Source of the DNA: Paenibacillus_Z sp042653205 | Lineage (GTDB): Bacteria > Bacillota > Bacilli > Paenibacillales > Paenibacillaceae | Direction: 5' to 3' | Assembly (NCBI RefSeq): GCF_042653205.1 | Contig: NZ_JBHSHY010000021.1 | Location: forward strand, 39,885-103,884 | Length of the DNA stretch: 64,000 nucleotides | In this document: piece by piece, positions 1 to 8,211 of the stretch | How the letters are laid out: each line of letters begins with the position of its first letter | Numbering within the stretch: position 1 is the stretch's first letter | Notes under the pieces: generated by a model | The model's database searches: none | Seen by the model: only the letters and a program-made list of their open reading frames with translations | Told to the model about the DNA's origin: nothing | Translations under genes and position numbers: made by a program

Positions 1-668
1 TCGATGCCATTGAGCTGGGCGCGCAAGGCCTTATGGCCGCCGGCCCGGGGCTCGGCGTCATGGGTCACCGGCTCGATGCGATGCGGTTCAAGGTGATTCC
101 GGTCCAGGACGGCCATGCGGTGTTCGACGATAAGCTGCGCCTGCCTCTGAACCCGATGATTGGCGTCATCGGCGTTGCTCCCGAAGGCGAGGCGGTTTCG
201 TGCGGAACTCCGGGTCCGCACGGCGGCAATATGGATACCAAGCTCATTACGACCGGTGCAACGCTGTATTTGCCCGTTTTCCAGGAAGGCGCATTGTTCG
301 GGTTAGGCGACGTGCATGCCGCCATGGGGGATGGGGAGGTCGGTGTAACCGGCATTGAAATTCCGGCGAAAGTGACCGTGACGCTGGAGGTTCTAAGCGG
401 ACGGGCCATTCCTTATCCATTCGTGGAAAACGAGGAGGGCATCGCGGCCATCGTCTCCAAAGAAACGCTCGACGAAGCGGCGAAAAGCGCCGTGGAAGTC
501 ATGATCGACGCCCTGCTGCCTCACATGGAGATGTCGTTGCCGGAGCTCATCATGCTGTGCAGCGCGGCCGGTCAATCGCAAATATCGCAAATCGTAGACC
601 CGCTGATGACCGCCCGGTTCTTCATGCCGAAGAGCGTGCTGGACGCGTACGGCGTACATCTGTTTTAA
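1..668 (+). CDS. Acetamidase/formamidase family protein, 5' end missing
   Basis: The reading frame is open from base 3 to the TAA at 666-668, giving 221 C-terminal residues; the start lies left of the window. Family members are about 300 residues, so roughly the first quarter is absent. The stretch GPHGGNMDTKLIT and the later GDVHAAMGDGEVGVTG are typical of the FmdA_AmdA family, which hydrolyses formamide, acetamide or similar short amides to ammonia and the acid in the cytosol. The physiological substrate cannot be read from the sequence. A permease gene follows after 36 bases on the same strand, which suggests one transcript ending at the terminator near 2127-2168. The family call is firm; the substrate is not. 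Confidence 0.85.
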   Translation, partial: DAIELGAQGLMAAGPGLGVMGHRLDAMRFKVIPVQDGHAVFDDKLRLPLNPMIGVIGVAPEGEAVSCGTPGPHGGNMDTKLITTGATLYLPVFQEGALFGLGDVHAAMGDGEVGVTGIEIPAKVTVTLEVLSGRAIPYPFVENEEGIAAIVSKETLDEAAKSAVEVMIDALLPHMEMSLPELIMLCSAAGQSQISQIVDPLMTARFFMPKSVLDAYGVHLF

Positions 669-704
669 CCTGTCCGTATCTAATTACAGAAGTGAGGGAT
701 CATC

Positions 705-2099
705 ATGAGTTCCACGAATAGGACAAGCGCTCCGTCGGTCGGCGCGGAGGGCTCCGCGAACATCGAGCAATTTGGTTATAAGCAGGAGCTCAAGCGTTCG
801 TTGTCGTTTTGGGATTTGCTGATTTACGGATTGATATTCATGGTTCCGATTGCGCCGTTCGGCATCTACGGCTATGTGGCGCAGGGCTCGTACGGGATGG
901 TGGCGCTGGCTTATCTGATCGGGATGGTCGGGATGATTTTTACGGCGCTTAGCTACGCAAGAATGTCGGAGGCGTTCCCGATCGCGGGCTCGGTGTATTC
1001 GTACGCTCAGCGGGGGATTAACGAGCATGTCGGATTCTTCTCCGGCTGGGTGATCCTGCTGGATTACATCATGATCCCGTCGTTGCTGTACTTGATCAGC
1101 TCGTCGGCGCTGCATGATGTGCTGCCGGGTGTCCCGGTCTATGTGTGGCTGGTTGTTTTCATCGCGATTAATACGATCATTAATATTTTCGGGATTGAAA
1201 TTACCGCGAAGGCCAATAAGATCATTCTCGTGCTGGAGCTCCTCGTCCTGGTCGTCTTCGTGGTCGCGGCCGTCATCACGGTGGCCAAAGGCGTGAACGG
1301 CGCTTCGTTTACGCTCAAACCGTTGTACGACAAAGCCCACTTTAATCTAACCACGGTCATGGGGGCCGTGTCGGTGGCCGTGCTGAGCTTCCTGGGCTTT
1401 GACGCGATCTCCACGCTCGCGGAAGAGACCAAGGGCGGCAAAAAAGTAGTTGGACGAGCGGTGATTTTCTCGTTGCTGATCGTCGGCATCATCTTTATTA
1501 TTCAGACTTGGGTGGCCGCGCTGGTCTGGCCGGATTATACGACTTTCGAGAATGCCGACGTCGCGTTTTATCAAATCGCGGAAGTCGCCGGCGGCCCATG
1601 GCTGAAATGGACGACGATCATCGCCACGGCATTCGCCTGGGGGATTGCCAACGCGCTCGTCGCGCAGGCGGCGATATCACGGATCTTGTACAGCATGGCG
1701 CGCGATAAGAAGCTGCCCGGCGTATTGGGCAAAATCCATCCGACCTTCAAAACGCCTTACATCAGCATTTTGCTCGTCGGCGCGATTTCGCTGGTCGTGA
1801 CGGTCATCTTCACCAAGCAAATCGCGACGCTGACCTCGCTGGTCAATTTCGGAGCCTTGACGGCGTTCTTGTTCCTGCATCTGTCGGTCATCAATTATTT
1901 CATCCGGAAGCAGAAGAGCAAGAACTACCTCAAGCATCTGATCTTCCCGTTAATCGGCTTTGTCATTATCGGGTATGTGTGGTACAGCCTGGACGCCGCG
2001 TCCAAGAAATTCGGCTTCGTCTGGATGGGCATCGGGATTGCGTACATGATCTATCTGAAGCTGACGAAAAAGGATTCCTCGCTTGCCGGCGAGATCTAA
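705..2099 (+). CDS. APC superfamily amino acid/polyamine permease
   Basis: A 464-residue polytopic membrane protein with a short hydrophilic N-terminus (about 35 residues) followed by about 12 hydrophobic segments. The segment around residues 95-120 (YAQRGINEHVGFFSGW followed by a Leu-Asp-Tyr) closely resembles the putrescine importer PuuP and related APC transporters, and EETKGGKK-type loop residues occur near position 240. It should import an amino acid or amine by cation symport; the exact substrate is unknown. ATG 705 is preceded by a GTGAGGG Shine-Dalgarno-like stretch. Its position directly after an amidase gene suggests uptake of a nitrogen compound that the amidase helps to use, but that link is inference from adjacency. 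Confidence 0.85.
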   Translation: MSSTNRTSAPSVGAEGSANIEQFGYKQELKRSLSFWDLLIYGLIFMVPIAPFGIYGYVAQGSYGMVALAYLIGMVGMIFTALSYARMSEAFPIAGSVYSYAQRGINEHVGFFSGWVILLDYIMIPSLLYLISSSALHDVLPGVPVYVWLVVFIAINTIINIFGIEITAKANKIILVLELLVLVVFVVAAVITVAKGVNGASFTLKPLYDKAHFNLTTVMGAVSVAVLSFLGFDAISTLAEETKGGKKVVGRAVIFSLLIVGIIFIIQTWVAALVWPDYTTFENADVAFYQIAEVAGGPWLKWTTIIATAFAWGIANALVAQAAISRILYSMARDKKLPGVLGKIHPTFKTPYISILLVGAISLVVTVIFTKQIATLTSLVNFGALTAFLFLHLSVINYFIRKQKSKNYLKHLIFPLIGFVIIGYVWYSLDAASKKFGFVWMGIGIAYMIYLKLTKKDSSLAGEI

Positions 2100-2126
2100 A
2101 CCGGCGAGATCTACGCTGCAAAACCA

Positions 2127-2168
2127 AAACAATCCTCCTTCCCGGTTAGGGTAGAGGATTGTTTTTTT
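2127..2168 (+). terminator. Rho-independent terminator after the permease gene
   Basis: An 11-bp perfect stem (AAACAATCCTC at 2127-2137 with its complement at 2154-2164) is followed by a run of seven T. It closes the amidase/permease unit. Confidence 0.9.
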
Positions 2169-2458
2169 GTCGTCTCGCCGAAACGATCGTTCCGGCATGG
2201 TTCGGAGCGTAAGTTTAACGGACAACCGGTGAAAATGGCGGAATCTCGCGCATTCGGGCGGCGGACGAATCGCGCGGGCGGCCGAGAAGTGGGACAATCC
2301 GCCTATTTTCGCGCCCAAAAGCCGTGACAAGCGGTCCGCAGCCGTTTTCGCGCCTGGCGATTTGGAACGATTTTAATGGTTTTGTCACACAATGAGGTAA
2401 ATAAAGGCAAATTTTGAGAGGGGAGGGGTCGATATAGGAAGAGAGGAGGTTTGATCGG

Positions 2459-4912
2459 ATGGAAAAACAGGCAATGGTTGTCAAAATGGTGTTGGCGTTT
2501 TTAGTGGCTTTGGCATCGACGGCGGTATTCAGTCCGACCGATAAAGTCCGAGGTGAGGGGAAAGTGCTGAGAACGGGCAATTATGCGCTCAGCCCCGCTA
2601 CGAACGGAGGCAATTCTCCGGATCTGGGAGCGACCGGGCTGATCGCCGCATCAAGAGGCGTGCTGTACGACGGGACCGCGGCTTACGCCGGCTGGATGGG
2701 CGACGCGGGGTCCGCGGGGACCGTTCATGTCATGATCGATCTGTTAAAGGATTATTCGCTCGATCAAATTCGCATCGTCTTGAACGCCCCCAACAAGTAT
2801 TGGGGCTTCAAGGACATTACCGTCAAATACCGGCCGGAGGCCGCGACGGGGTATTACATCGCAACACGTCACGTCAAGCAGGGGACCGACCTGAACTACG
2901 CGGTCACCGTGCCGATGGCGAATCAGACGGCGCGCTTCATCGTGCTCGACATCCGCCGCACCCAGGCGTATCAGCACATTCCGCTGACGGAGCTGGAAAT
3001 TACGGAAGGCACGGGCGCGCCCGGGCAAAATCCGGCTCCGCCATACACGTTCGCGCAATTGAAGGCCGAATTGAACAAAGACGCGCTGATCGCGGATCGC
3101 TACGGGCAGTGGATCAACGATCCATGGCCGGGCAAGGTCACGTCCGACGCCCAGCTTCAGCAGGAATACGCGGCCGAAGCCGCCGCATTGGCGAACGTCA
3201 GGCTCGACCCGGCCAAATACGACGCTTACGGCGGCATCAAGAGCATGGGGCAATTCGACGCGACGGGCTATTTCCGGCTGCAGCAGATCAGCGGGAAATG
3301 GTGGTTCATTACGCCCGACGGGTATCCGTTCATCATGAAAGGCGTCGACGCGACCAGCCTGTGGGATCCCGGCTACAAGACGCCGACGCTGAGGGCGGAC
3401 GGCACGCCGCGGCAAATTTTCGAATCGCTGCCGGACCGGACCGCTTTCGCGCCCGCGTATTCGAAGGACGCGAGCGGAGAGTACGTCAACTTCATCGTGG
3501 CGAACGTGATGAAGAAGTACGGCGATAATTTCGAGGCGAAGTGGGAGGACATCACGAAGAAACGCTTGATCCAATGGGGCTTCAACGCGTTCAGCAAGTG
3601 GACCAAGCCGAAGAACGTGACGTTCCCGTACGTGCAGGTGCTGCAGGATCCCCCTACGCTGCGAAGGATTCAGTGGACGTACGACGTGTTCGATCCGCAG
3701 GCCGCCCCGACCATCGAGAACGCGCTGAAGGCGCAGCTGACGACCGGGAAGGCGAGCAAGTGGCTGATCGGGTACACGTACGACAACGAAGCGGGATGGA
3801 CCGCGGACATCGTGAAGCAGGTGCTCCTGTACAAGTCGGATTCGCCGGCGAAAAGCGCGTTCGTGGACTTCCTGGCGCCAAGGCACAACAACGACCTGGC
3901 AGCCGTCAACCACTTGCTCGGCACGAACGCTTCGTCGTTCGGCGCGCTCAAGGATACGGCGATCGACCTCGCCAAGGTGCCCGCCGCGGACGTGTCGGCC
4001 TATCTCAAGCTGGCGTCGGCGACGTATTTCTCGACGGTCCGGAACATCATTCAGAAGTACGACCCCTATCATCTGTTCATGGGCGCCAACATCGTACCGA
4101 CCTGGCGGAATAGCCTGGAGTGGGACCAAGGCGCTATGCCGTACGTCGACGCCTTCTCCGTGGACAGCTATACGCGGGACGCCGCCTGGATGGACCGGTA
4201 CGAGCCGTACGGCAAGCCGCTGCTGAACCTGGAGCATTCCTTCGGCTCCTCCGACCGCGGGCTGTCCTACATCAGCGCGCCGACGAAGACGACCAGCATC
4301 GCGGAGCGGGGCGAAGCGTATCAGGCGTTCGCGGAGAGCCAGGCCGTGAATCCGCTGTTCGTCGGCTCCGGCTGGTACGCCTACTACGACCAGCCCGTAA
4401 CGGGGCGCGCGGATGCCGAGAATTACAACATCGGGCTCGTCAACCAGCAGGACCAGCCGTACACCGAGATGGTCGAACGGATGAAGTCCGCGCACGTCGT
4501 GCTGGAAGCGCTCCATCAATACGGCCCGAACCTCGCGTCGGGCGCCGCCGCGACGGCCAGCTCGTCCTTCGCCGCCACGCTCGCGGCCGCGCACGCGACC
4601 GACGGCAGCGGCTCGACCCGATGGGGCTCGAAGTACAACGACAACGAGTGGATCCGGGCGGATCTCGGCGAGATCAAGACGGTGAACCGGGTCCGGCTGA
4701 GCTGGGAGAACGCGTACGGGAAGGCGTACAAAATTCAGGTCTCGACCGACGGCACGACCTGGCGGGACGTCTATGCGACCAGCACGGGGAACGGGGGCGT
4801 GGACGACATTGCGTTCGCGGCGACGAGCGCCAGGTACGTCCGCATGCTCGGCGTCCAGCGCGGCTCCGCGTACGGCTACTCGCTCTGGCGCTTCGAAGTG
4901 TACGCCCCGTAA
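2459..4912 (+). CDS. Secreted GH50-like (beta-agarase type) glycoside hydrolase with discoidin-like domains
   Basis: An 817-residue protein. Residues 1-33 form a signal peptide. Residues about 40-185 look like a discoidin/F5-8C beta-sandwich. Residues about 195-690 form a clan GH-A (beta/alpha)8 barrel, and residues about 695-817 a second F5/8C (CBM32-like) module. In the barrel, GYFRLQQISGKWWFITPDGYP matches the entry strand of GH50/GH42-like agarases in type; YDNEAGW (Glu444) is the likely acid/base and LLNLEHSF (Glu592) the likely nucleophile. The later DQPVTGR...ENYNIGLVNQQDQPY segment is characteristic of GH50 agarases. It should act outside the cell on a galactan or related polysaccharide. 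A GAGAGGAGG ribosome site precedes ATG 2459. It has no transporter beside it and stands as a single gene. Family assignment is fairly sure; agar as substrate is not. Confidence 0.75.
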   Translation: MEKQAMVVKMVLAFLVALASTAVFSPTDKVRGEGKVLRTGNYALSPATNGGNSPDLGATGLIAASRGVLYDGTAAYAGWMGDAGSAGTVHVMIDLLKDYSLDQIRIVLNAPNKYWGFKDITVKYRPEAATGYYIATRHVKQGTDLNYAVTVPMANQTARFIVLDIRRTQAYQHIPLTELEITEGTGAPGQNPAPPYTFAQLKAELNKDALIADRYGQWINDPWPGKVTSDAQLQQEYAAEAAALANVRLDPAKYDAYGGIKSMGQFDATGYFRLQQISGKWWFITPDGYPFIMKGVDATSLWDPGYKTPTLRADGTPRQIFESLPDRTAFAPAYSKDASGEYVNFIVANVMKKYGDNFEAKWEDITKKRLIQWGFNAFSKWTKPKNVTFPYVQVLQDPPTLRRIQWTYDVFDPQAAPTIENALKAQLTTGKASKWLIGYTYDNEAGWTADIVKQVLLYKSDSPAKSAFVDFLAPRHNNDLAAVNHLLGTNASSFGALKDTAIDLAKVPAADVSAYLKLASATYFSTVRNIIQKYDPYHLFMGANIVPTWRNSLEWDQGAMPYVDAFSVDSYTRDAAWMDRYEPYGKPLLNLEHSFGSSDRGLSYISAPTKTTSIAERGEAYQAFAESQAVNPLFVGSGWYAYYDQPVTGRADAENYNIGLVNQQDQPYTEMVERMKSAHVVLEALHQYGPNLASGAAATASSSFAATLAAAHATDGSGSTRWGSKYNDNEWIRADLGEIKTVNRVRLSWENAYGKAYKIQVSTDGTTWRDVYATSTGNGGVDDIAFAATSARYVRMLGVQRGSAYGYSLWRFEVYAP

Positions 4913-5039
4913 CGACGCCGCGAGCGGTGCGGGTGTTGACCTCGAACGCGGACCGCGAAAAAAATTTACGCGTGCCCTGTATACTTTGGTTTGATTTGGT
5001 GACATTAACATCAATCCCAAATCAAAGGAGGCTTTACTA

Positions 5040-5249
5040 ATGGCAAAGAACACATTGGTGGTACCGCAAGCATCGCACGCGCTCGACATGCTCAAATTCG
5101 AGGTGGCTCAAGAACTCGGCATTCAGCTTTCTCCGGATGGGTACAACGGAAACCTGTCGACGTACAACGCTGGCAAAATCGGCGGCTCGATCACGCGCAG
5201 ACTGGTTCAAATCGCCGAACAAAGCCTTGGCGGCACGCAATTCCGTTAA
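5040..5249 (+). CDS. Alpha/beta-type small acid-soluble spore protein (SASP)
   Basis: A 69-residue protein with the two SASP signatures: ALDMLKFEVAQELGI in the first half, containing the GPR protease cleavage region, and GGSITRRLVQIAEQ in the second half. Alpha/beta SASPs coat spore DNA in an A-like form and protect it from UV and peroxide; the spore protease GPR degrades them at germination. The length is normal. A strong AAAGGAGG site lies before ATG 5040. The gene is monocistronic and ends in a very long hairpin. Expression is expected in the forespore under sigma G, but I could not locate a convincing sigma-G promoter by eye. Confidence 0.97.
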   Translation: MAKNTLVVPQASHALDMLKFEVAQELGIQLSPDGYNGNLSTYNAGKIGGSITRRLVQIAEQSLGGTQFR

Positions 5250-5252
5250 GCT

Positions 5253-5312
5253 CGGCAAACGCAAACAAGCAGGCCCTTCCTTTGGGAAGCGCCTGCTTGT
5301 TTGCGTTTGCCG
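5253..5312. terminator. Long near-perfect hairpin after the SASP gene
   Basis: Two 21-base arms (5253-5273 and 5292-5312) are perfectly complementary. After one C-C mismatch the inner part (5276-5280 with 5285-5289) also pairs, leaving the loop TTTG. The stem is therefore about 27 bp. No T run follows, so it may work as an mRNA 3' stabiliser as much as a terminator. Confidence 0.75.
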
Positions 5313-5333
5313 CTCCAAGCTCGCGGGGGAGGG

Positions 5334-5362
5334 CTGACGGAGGCGGCTCCGTCCGTTATAAT
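5334..5362 (+). promoter_or_regulatory. Sigma-A-type promoter for the SGNH hydrolase gene
   Basis: A perfect TATAAT at 5357-5362 stands 17 bases after CTGACG (5334-5339), a 4/6 match to TTGACA. The gene start lies 69 bases past the -10 box. Confidence 0.55.
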
Positions 5363-5430
5363 GAGGTCCGTAACGGTCGGCGGCAGGCAAGCGGCCGGCC
5401 GAAGGACATCGACGCGGGAGGATGACGGGC

Positions 5431-6162
5431 ATGGACAAGACGGTAGAGGAGAGCAAGGGCGAGGGCACCGCCGTAAATACGGCGGTCGTGCCGGTGCCGA
5501 AGCTGGAGGAAGACAGCTACGACTGGTGGGCGCGCCATGAACGGGTGCTGCGGACGAAGGACGAGGTCCGTCCGGATATCGTGCTGATCGGGGATTCGCT
5601 GACGCATTTCTGGGGCGGTCCGGCGGAGCCGGAATCGCGGCACGGCAGCGGGGAGGCATGGGCGGCGCTGTTCGGCGGCCGCCGGGTGCTTAATTTGGGC
5701 TTCGGCTGGGACCGCACGCAGAATGTGCTGTGGCGCTTGGACCAGGGCCAGCTGGACGGGCTGTCGCCCGAATGGGTCGTGCTCAACATCGGCACGAACA
5801 ATACGAGCGAGACGGTCAATGCCCGCGCCAATACGGCGGACGAGATCGCTGACGGCGTACGGGCGATCATCGCGCGCGTCCGGGCGAAGGCGCCGGCGGC
5901 GCGCATCGTCCTGATGGCCGTGTTCCCGCGCGAGGAAGCGCCGGACCATCCGCGGCGCGCGCTCATCCGCGAGATCAACGCGCGGTACGCCGGGCTGGCC
6001 AGGGAGCTCGGCGCCGTCTTCGTCGACATCGGGCCGGAGCTGCTGGCCGCGGACGGCACGCTGCCGCAGGAGATCGCGTTCGACGGCTGCCACTTGACGG
6101 AGCGGGGCTATGAGCGCTGGGCCGCCGCACTGGGCCGGACGTTCGGGTTCGAAGAAGCCTAA
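5431..6162 (+). CDS. SGNH/GDSL-family hydrolase
   Basis: A 243-residue protein without a signal peptide. The SGNH blocks are visible: block I IVLIGDSLTHFW with the nucleophile Ser near residue 54, block II Gly in NLGFGWDRTQN, block III IGTNNTS (GxN), and block V DGCHLTERGY with the Asp-x-x-His pair near residue 220. Such enzymes are esterases/lipases or acetyl-carbohydrate esterases, often resembling platelet-activating-factor acetylhydrolase. ATG 5431 is preferred because GGGAGG (5416-5421) lies nine bases upstream; the in-frame ATG at 5422 touches that site. It has its own promoter and sits alone, so the substrate is unknown. Confidence 0.8.
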   Translation: MDKTVEESKGEGTAVNTAVVPVPKLEEDSYDWWARHERVLRTKDEVRPDIVLIGDSLTHFWGGPAEPESRHGSGEAWAALFGGRRVLNLGFGWDRTQNVLWRLDQGQLDGLSPEWVVLNIGTNNTSETVNARANTADEIADGVRAIIARVRAKAPAARIVLMAVFPREEAPDHPRRALIREINARYAGLARELGAVFVDIGPELLAADGTLPQEIAFDGCHLTERGYERWAAALGRTFGFEEA

Positions 6163-6336
6163 GTAAGCGCCGCGGGCATGAAATCCGCTTTCCGACGCCC
6201 CATGCGGCGGAAGGCGGGTTTCTTTGCGCTTTGCGGCTGTTCCGTCCCGTGCTCGACCGCCGGGCCGAGCCGTTTCCGGTCGCGAAGCGCGACGTGCAGC
6301 CGGGAACGAGGCGGCGCGCCATTCCAATTTTCGCCA

Positions 6337-6365
6337 TTCACCGCGGCCGGGACGGGTGGTACAAT
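6337..6365 (+). promoter_or_regulatory. Candidate promoter of cluster A two-component genes
   Basis: TTCACC (6337-6342, 4/6 to TTGACA) is separated by 17 bases from TACAAT (6360-6365). The kinase start codon lies 38 bases after the -10 box. Confidence 0.5.
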
Positions 6366-6402
6366 GAATCGGTATTGAAGGGCAGGGAAGGATGGAAACG
6401 CC

Positions 6403-8211
6403 ATGATGCGGCTCGCGCGGTTCGTTCAAAATTGGAGCGTCGTTTCGAAATTCGTCGCCATTTACGTGTCGATCTTGTTGGTATCGCTTTCCGTAACCGG
6501 ATACATGCTGTACAGGCAGGCGTCGGAGTCAGCGATTGCCCAGGCGCAGACGGTCATGGAGCAGAACCTGCTGCAGACCAAGGCGAGCATCGAGGAGAAG
6601 GTGAAGCTGACCGAGAACCTCGCGCAGCTCATCGCGTTCGACTCCCGCATCCAGACGTTTCTGGACAGCGATTTCATCAATGAGAGCTTCCAGCTGCAGG
6701 ATTATCGCGACAACATCGCGCCGATCATCGACAACATCATGCGGCAGAACCCGAATATTCATTCGATCCACGTGTATATGCGCAATCCGACCATTCCGGA
6801 GCTGTACGGCGGTTACGACGGCTTCTACGCCATGGACCGGATCCGCGGGGACGCCGCCTACCAATCGCTGCTGACGAACGCCGCGCCGCAGTCGGAATGG
6901 CAGGGCACGCACAAGGAGATGCTGCTGCTCGTACGGCCGGGGCTGACCCCGAAGGCGGACGTGTTCTCGTATAACCGGAAAATCTTCTCCGTCCGCGATT
7001 ACGGGATATCCGGCCTGGTGGAGATCGAGATGACGCAGGCGGAGCTGTTCAAGTCGCTCAAGGTCTCCATCTCGGGCCACTTGGGAAGCGTCTTCATCGT
7101 GGACGCCGGGGACCGGATCGTGTCGGACAACATCGCCGGGACGTACGGGCAGCGGATCGGGACCGTTGGTCTATCGGGCCTGCCGGATGACGCGAGGTCG
7201 AACGAGATCGTCTCCGTGCGCGGGGAACGGTCGATCGTCATCTCGATTCCGGTCGGCGGCCCGGACCTGCGGGTCGTCGGGATCTTCCCCGTGAAGGGCG
7301 TCGTCGAGAAGGTGACGCATTCGATCCGCACGATGCTGGTCGTCCTCTCCGCGGCGCTGCTGCTGCTCAGCCTGCTCGTTTATTTCGTGACCGTGAAGCT
7401 GCTCTCCCGCATGAAGCCGCTCCTGAAGGCCATGAAGCAGGTGCGGGAAGGCTCGCTCGACGTCTCCGTGCCGGTCGTCTGGAACGACGAGTTTTCGCAG
7501 ATGGCGCTGACGTTCAACCATATGACCGGGCGCATCCACGATCTCGTGGAGAAGGTGTACAAGTCCGAGCTGCTGGAGAAGGAAGCGGAGCTGAAGGCGC
7601 TGGAAGCGCAGATTAACCCGCACTTCCTGTACAACACGCTGGCGACGATCTCCTGGGTGTCGCGCAAGGCGAAGGCGCCGGAGGTCGCCCGCATCTCGGA
7701 TTCGCTCGCGAAGTTTTACCGGCTCGTGCTGAACAAGGGCAGCTCGGAGACGACGATCGCGAGCGAGCTCGACATGGTGAAGGCGTACCTGGCCATCCAG
7801 AAGTTCCGTTTCGAGGACCGCTTCGACGCCGTGTTCGAGGTCGACGACCGGGTGCGGGAGTTCGCGACGGTCAAAAACATTTTGCAGCCGCTCGTCGAGA
7901 ACGCGCTCGTCCACGGCATCGAGCCGAAGCGGGCGCACGGCACGATTATTATTAGGGCTTATCTGGAAGGCGACAGGGTCGCGCTGCAGGTCGTCGACGA
8001 CGGCGTCGGGATGGCCGCGCCCCGGATCCGCGACGTTATGGAAGGCCGGCGCCTCGACTCGCGCGGCAGCGGATATGCCGTCGCCAACATCACGAAACGG
8101 CTGCAGGCGTATTACGGGGCAGACCATGCGCTGGCGCTGTTCAGCCGGCCGGGCATCGGCACGGTGGTGACCATTACGTTTGCGGCAAGGAGGAGAACGG
8201 ATCATGTTTAA
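6403..8211 (+). CDS. YesM-type sensor histidine kinase (cluster A)
   Basis: A 602-residue membrane kinase. TM1 lies at about residues 16-36, an extracellular Cache-like sensor at about 40-300, TM2 at about 303-328, and a HAMP domain at about 330-385. The His_kinase block QINPHFLYNTLATISW carries the phosphorylatable His407, and the ATPase domain has the N-box QPLVENALVHG and the G-box DDGVGM. It should sense an extracellular carbohydrate, or the binding lipoprotein loaded with one, and phosphorylate the response regulator encoded next. ATG 6403 is preceded by AGGGAAGGA. The stop codon overlaps the regulator start by eight bases. The family is sure; the ligand is not known. Confidence 0.93.
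   Translation: MMRLARFVQNWSVVSKFVAIYVSILLVSLSVTGYMLYRQASESAIAQAQTVMEQNLLQTKASIEEKVKLTENLAQLIAFDSRIQTFLDSDFINESFQLQDYRDNIAPIIDNIMRQNPNIHSIHVYMRNPTIPELYGGYDGFYAMDRIRGDAAYQSLLTNAAPQSEWQGTHKEMLLLVRPGLTPKADVFSYNRKIFSVRDYGISGLVEIEMTQAELFKSLKVSISGHLGSVFIVDAGDRIVSDNIAGTYGQRIGTVGLSGLPDDARSNEIVSVRGERSIVISIPVGGPDLRVVGIFPVKGVVEKVTHSIRTMLVVLSAALLLLSLLVYFVTVKLLSRMKPLLKAMKQVREGSLDVSVPVVWNDEFSQMALTFNHMTGRIHDLVEKVYKSELLEKEAELKALEAQINPHFLYNTLATISWVSRKAKAPEVARISDSLAKFYRLVLNKGSSETTIASELDMVKAYLAIQKFRFEDRFDAVFEVDDRVREFATVKNILQPLVENALVHGIEPKRAHGTIIIRAYLEGDRVALQVVDDGVGMAAPRIRDVMEGRRLDSRGSGYAVANITKRLQAYYGADHALALFSRPGIGTVVTITFAARRRTDHV

Noticed and set aside
2744..5095. A 783-codon open frame on the minus strand opposite the GH50-like gene
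   Set aside because: It is very rich in Arg, Val and Asp, has no family features, no ribosome site and lies wholly opposite a convincing gene. High GC content keeps such antisense frames open.
5422..5430. Upstream ATG as start of the SGNH hydrolase
   Set aside because: It touches the GGGAGG ribosome site; ATG 5431 has proper spacing.
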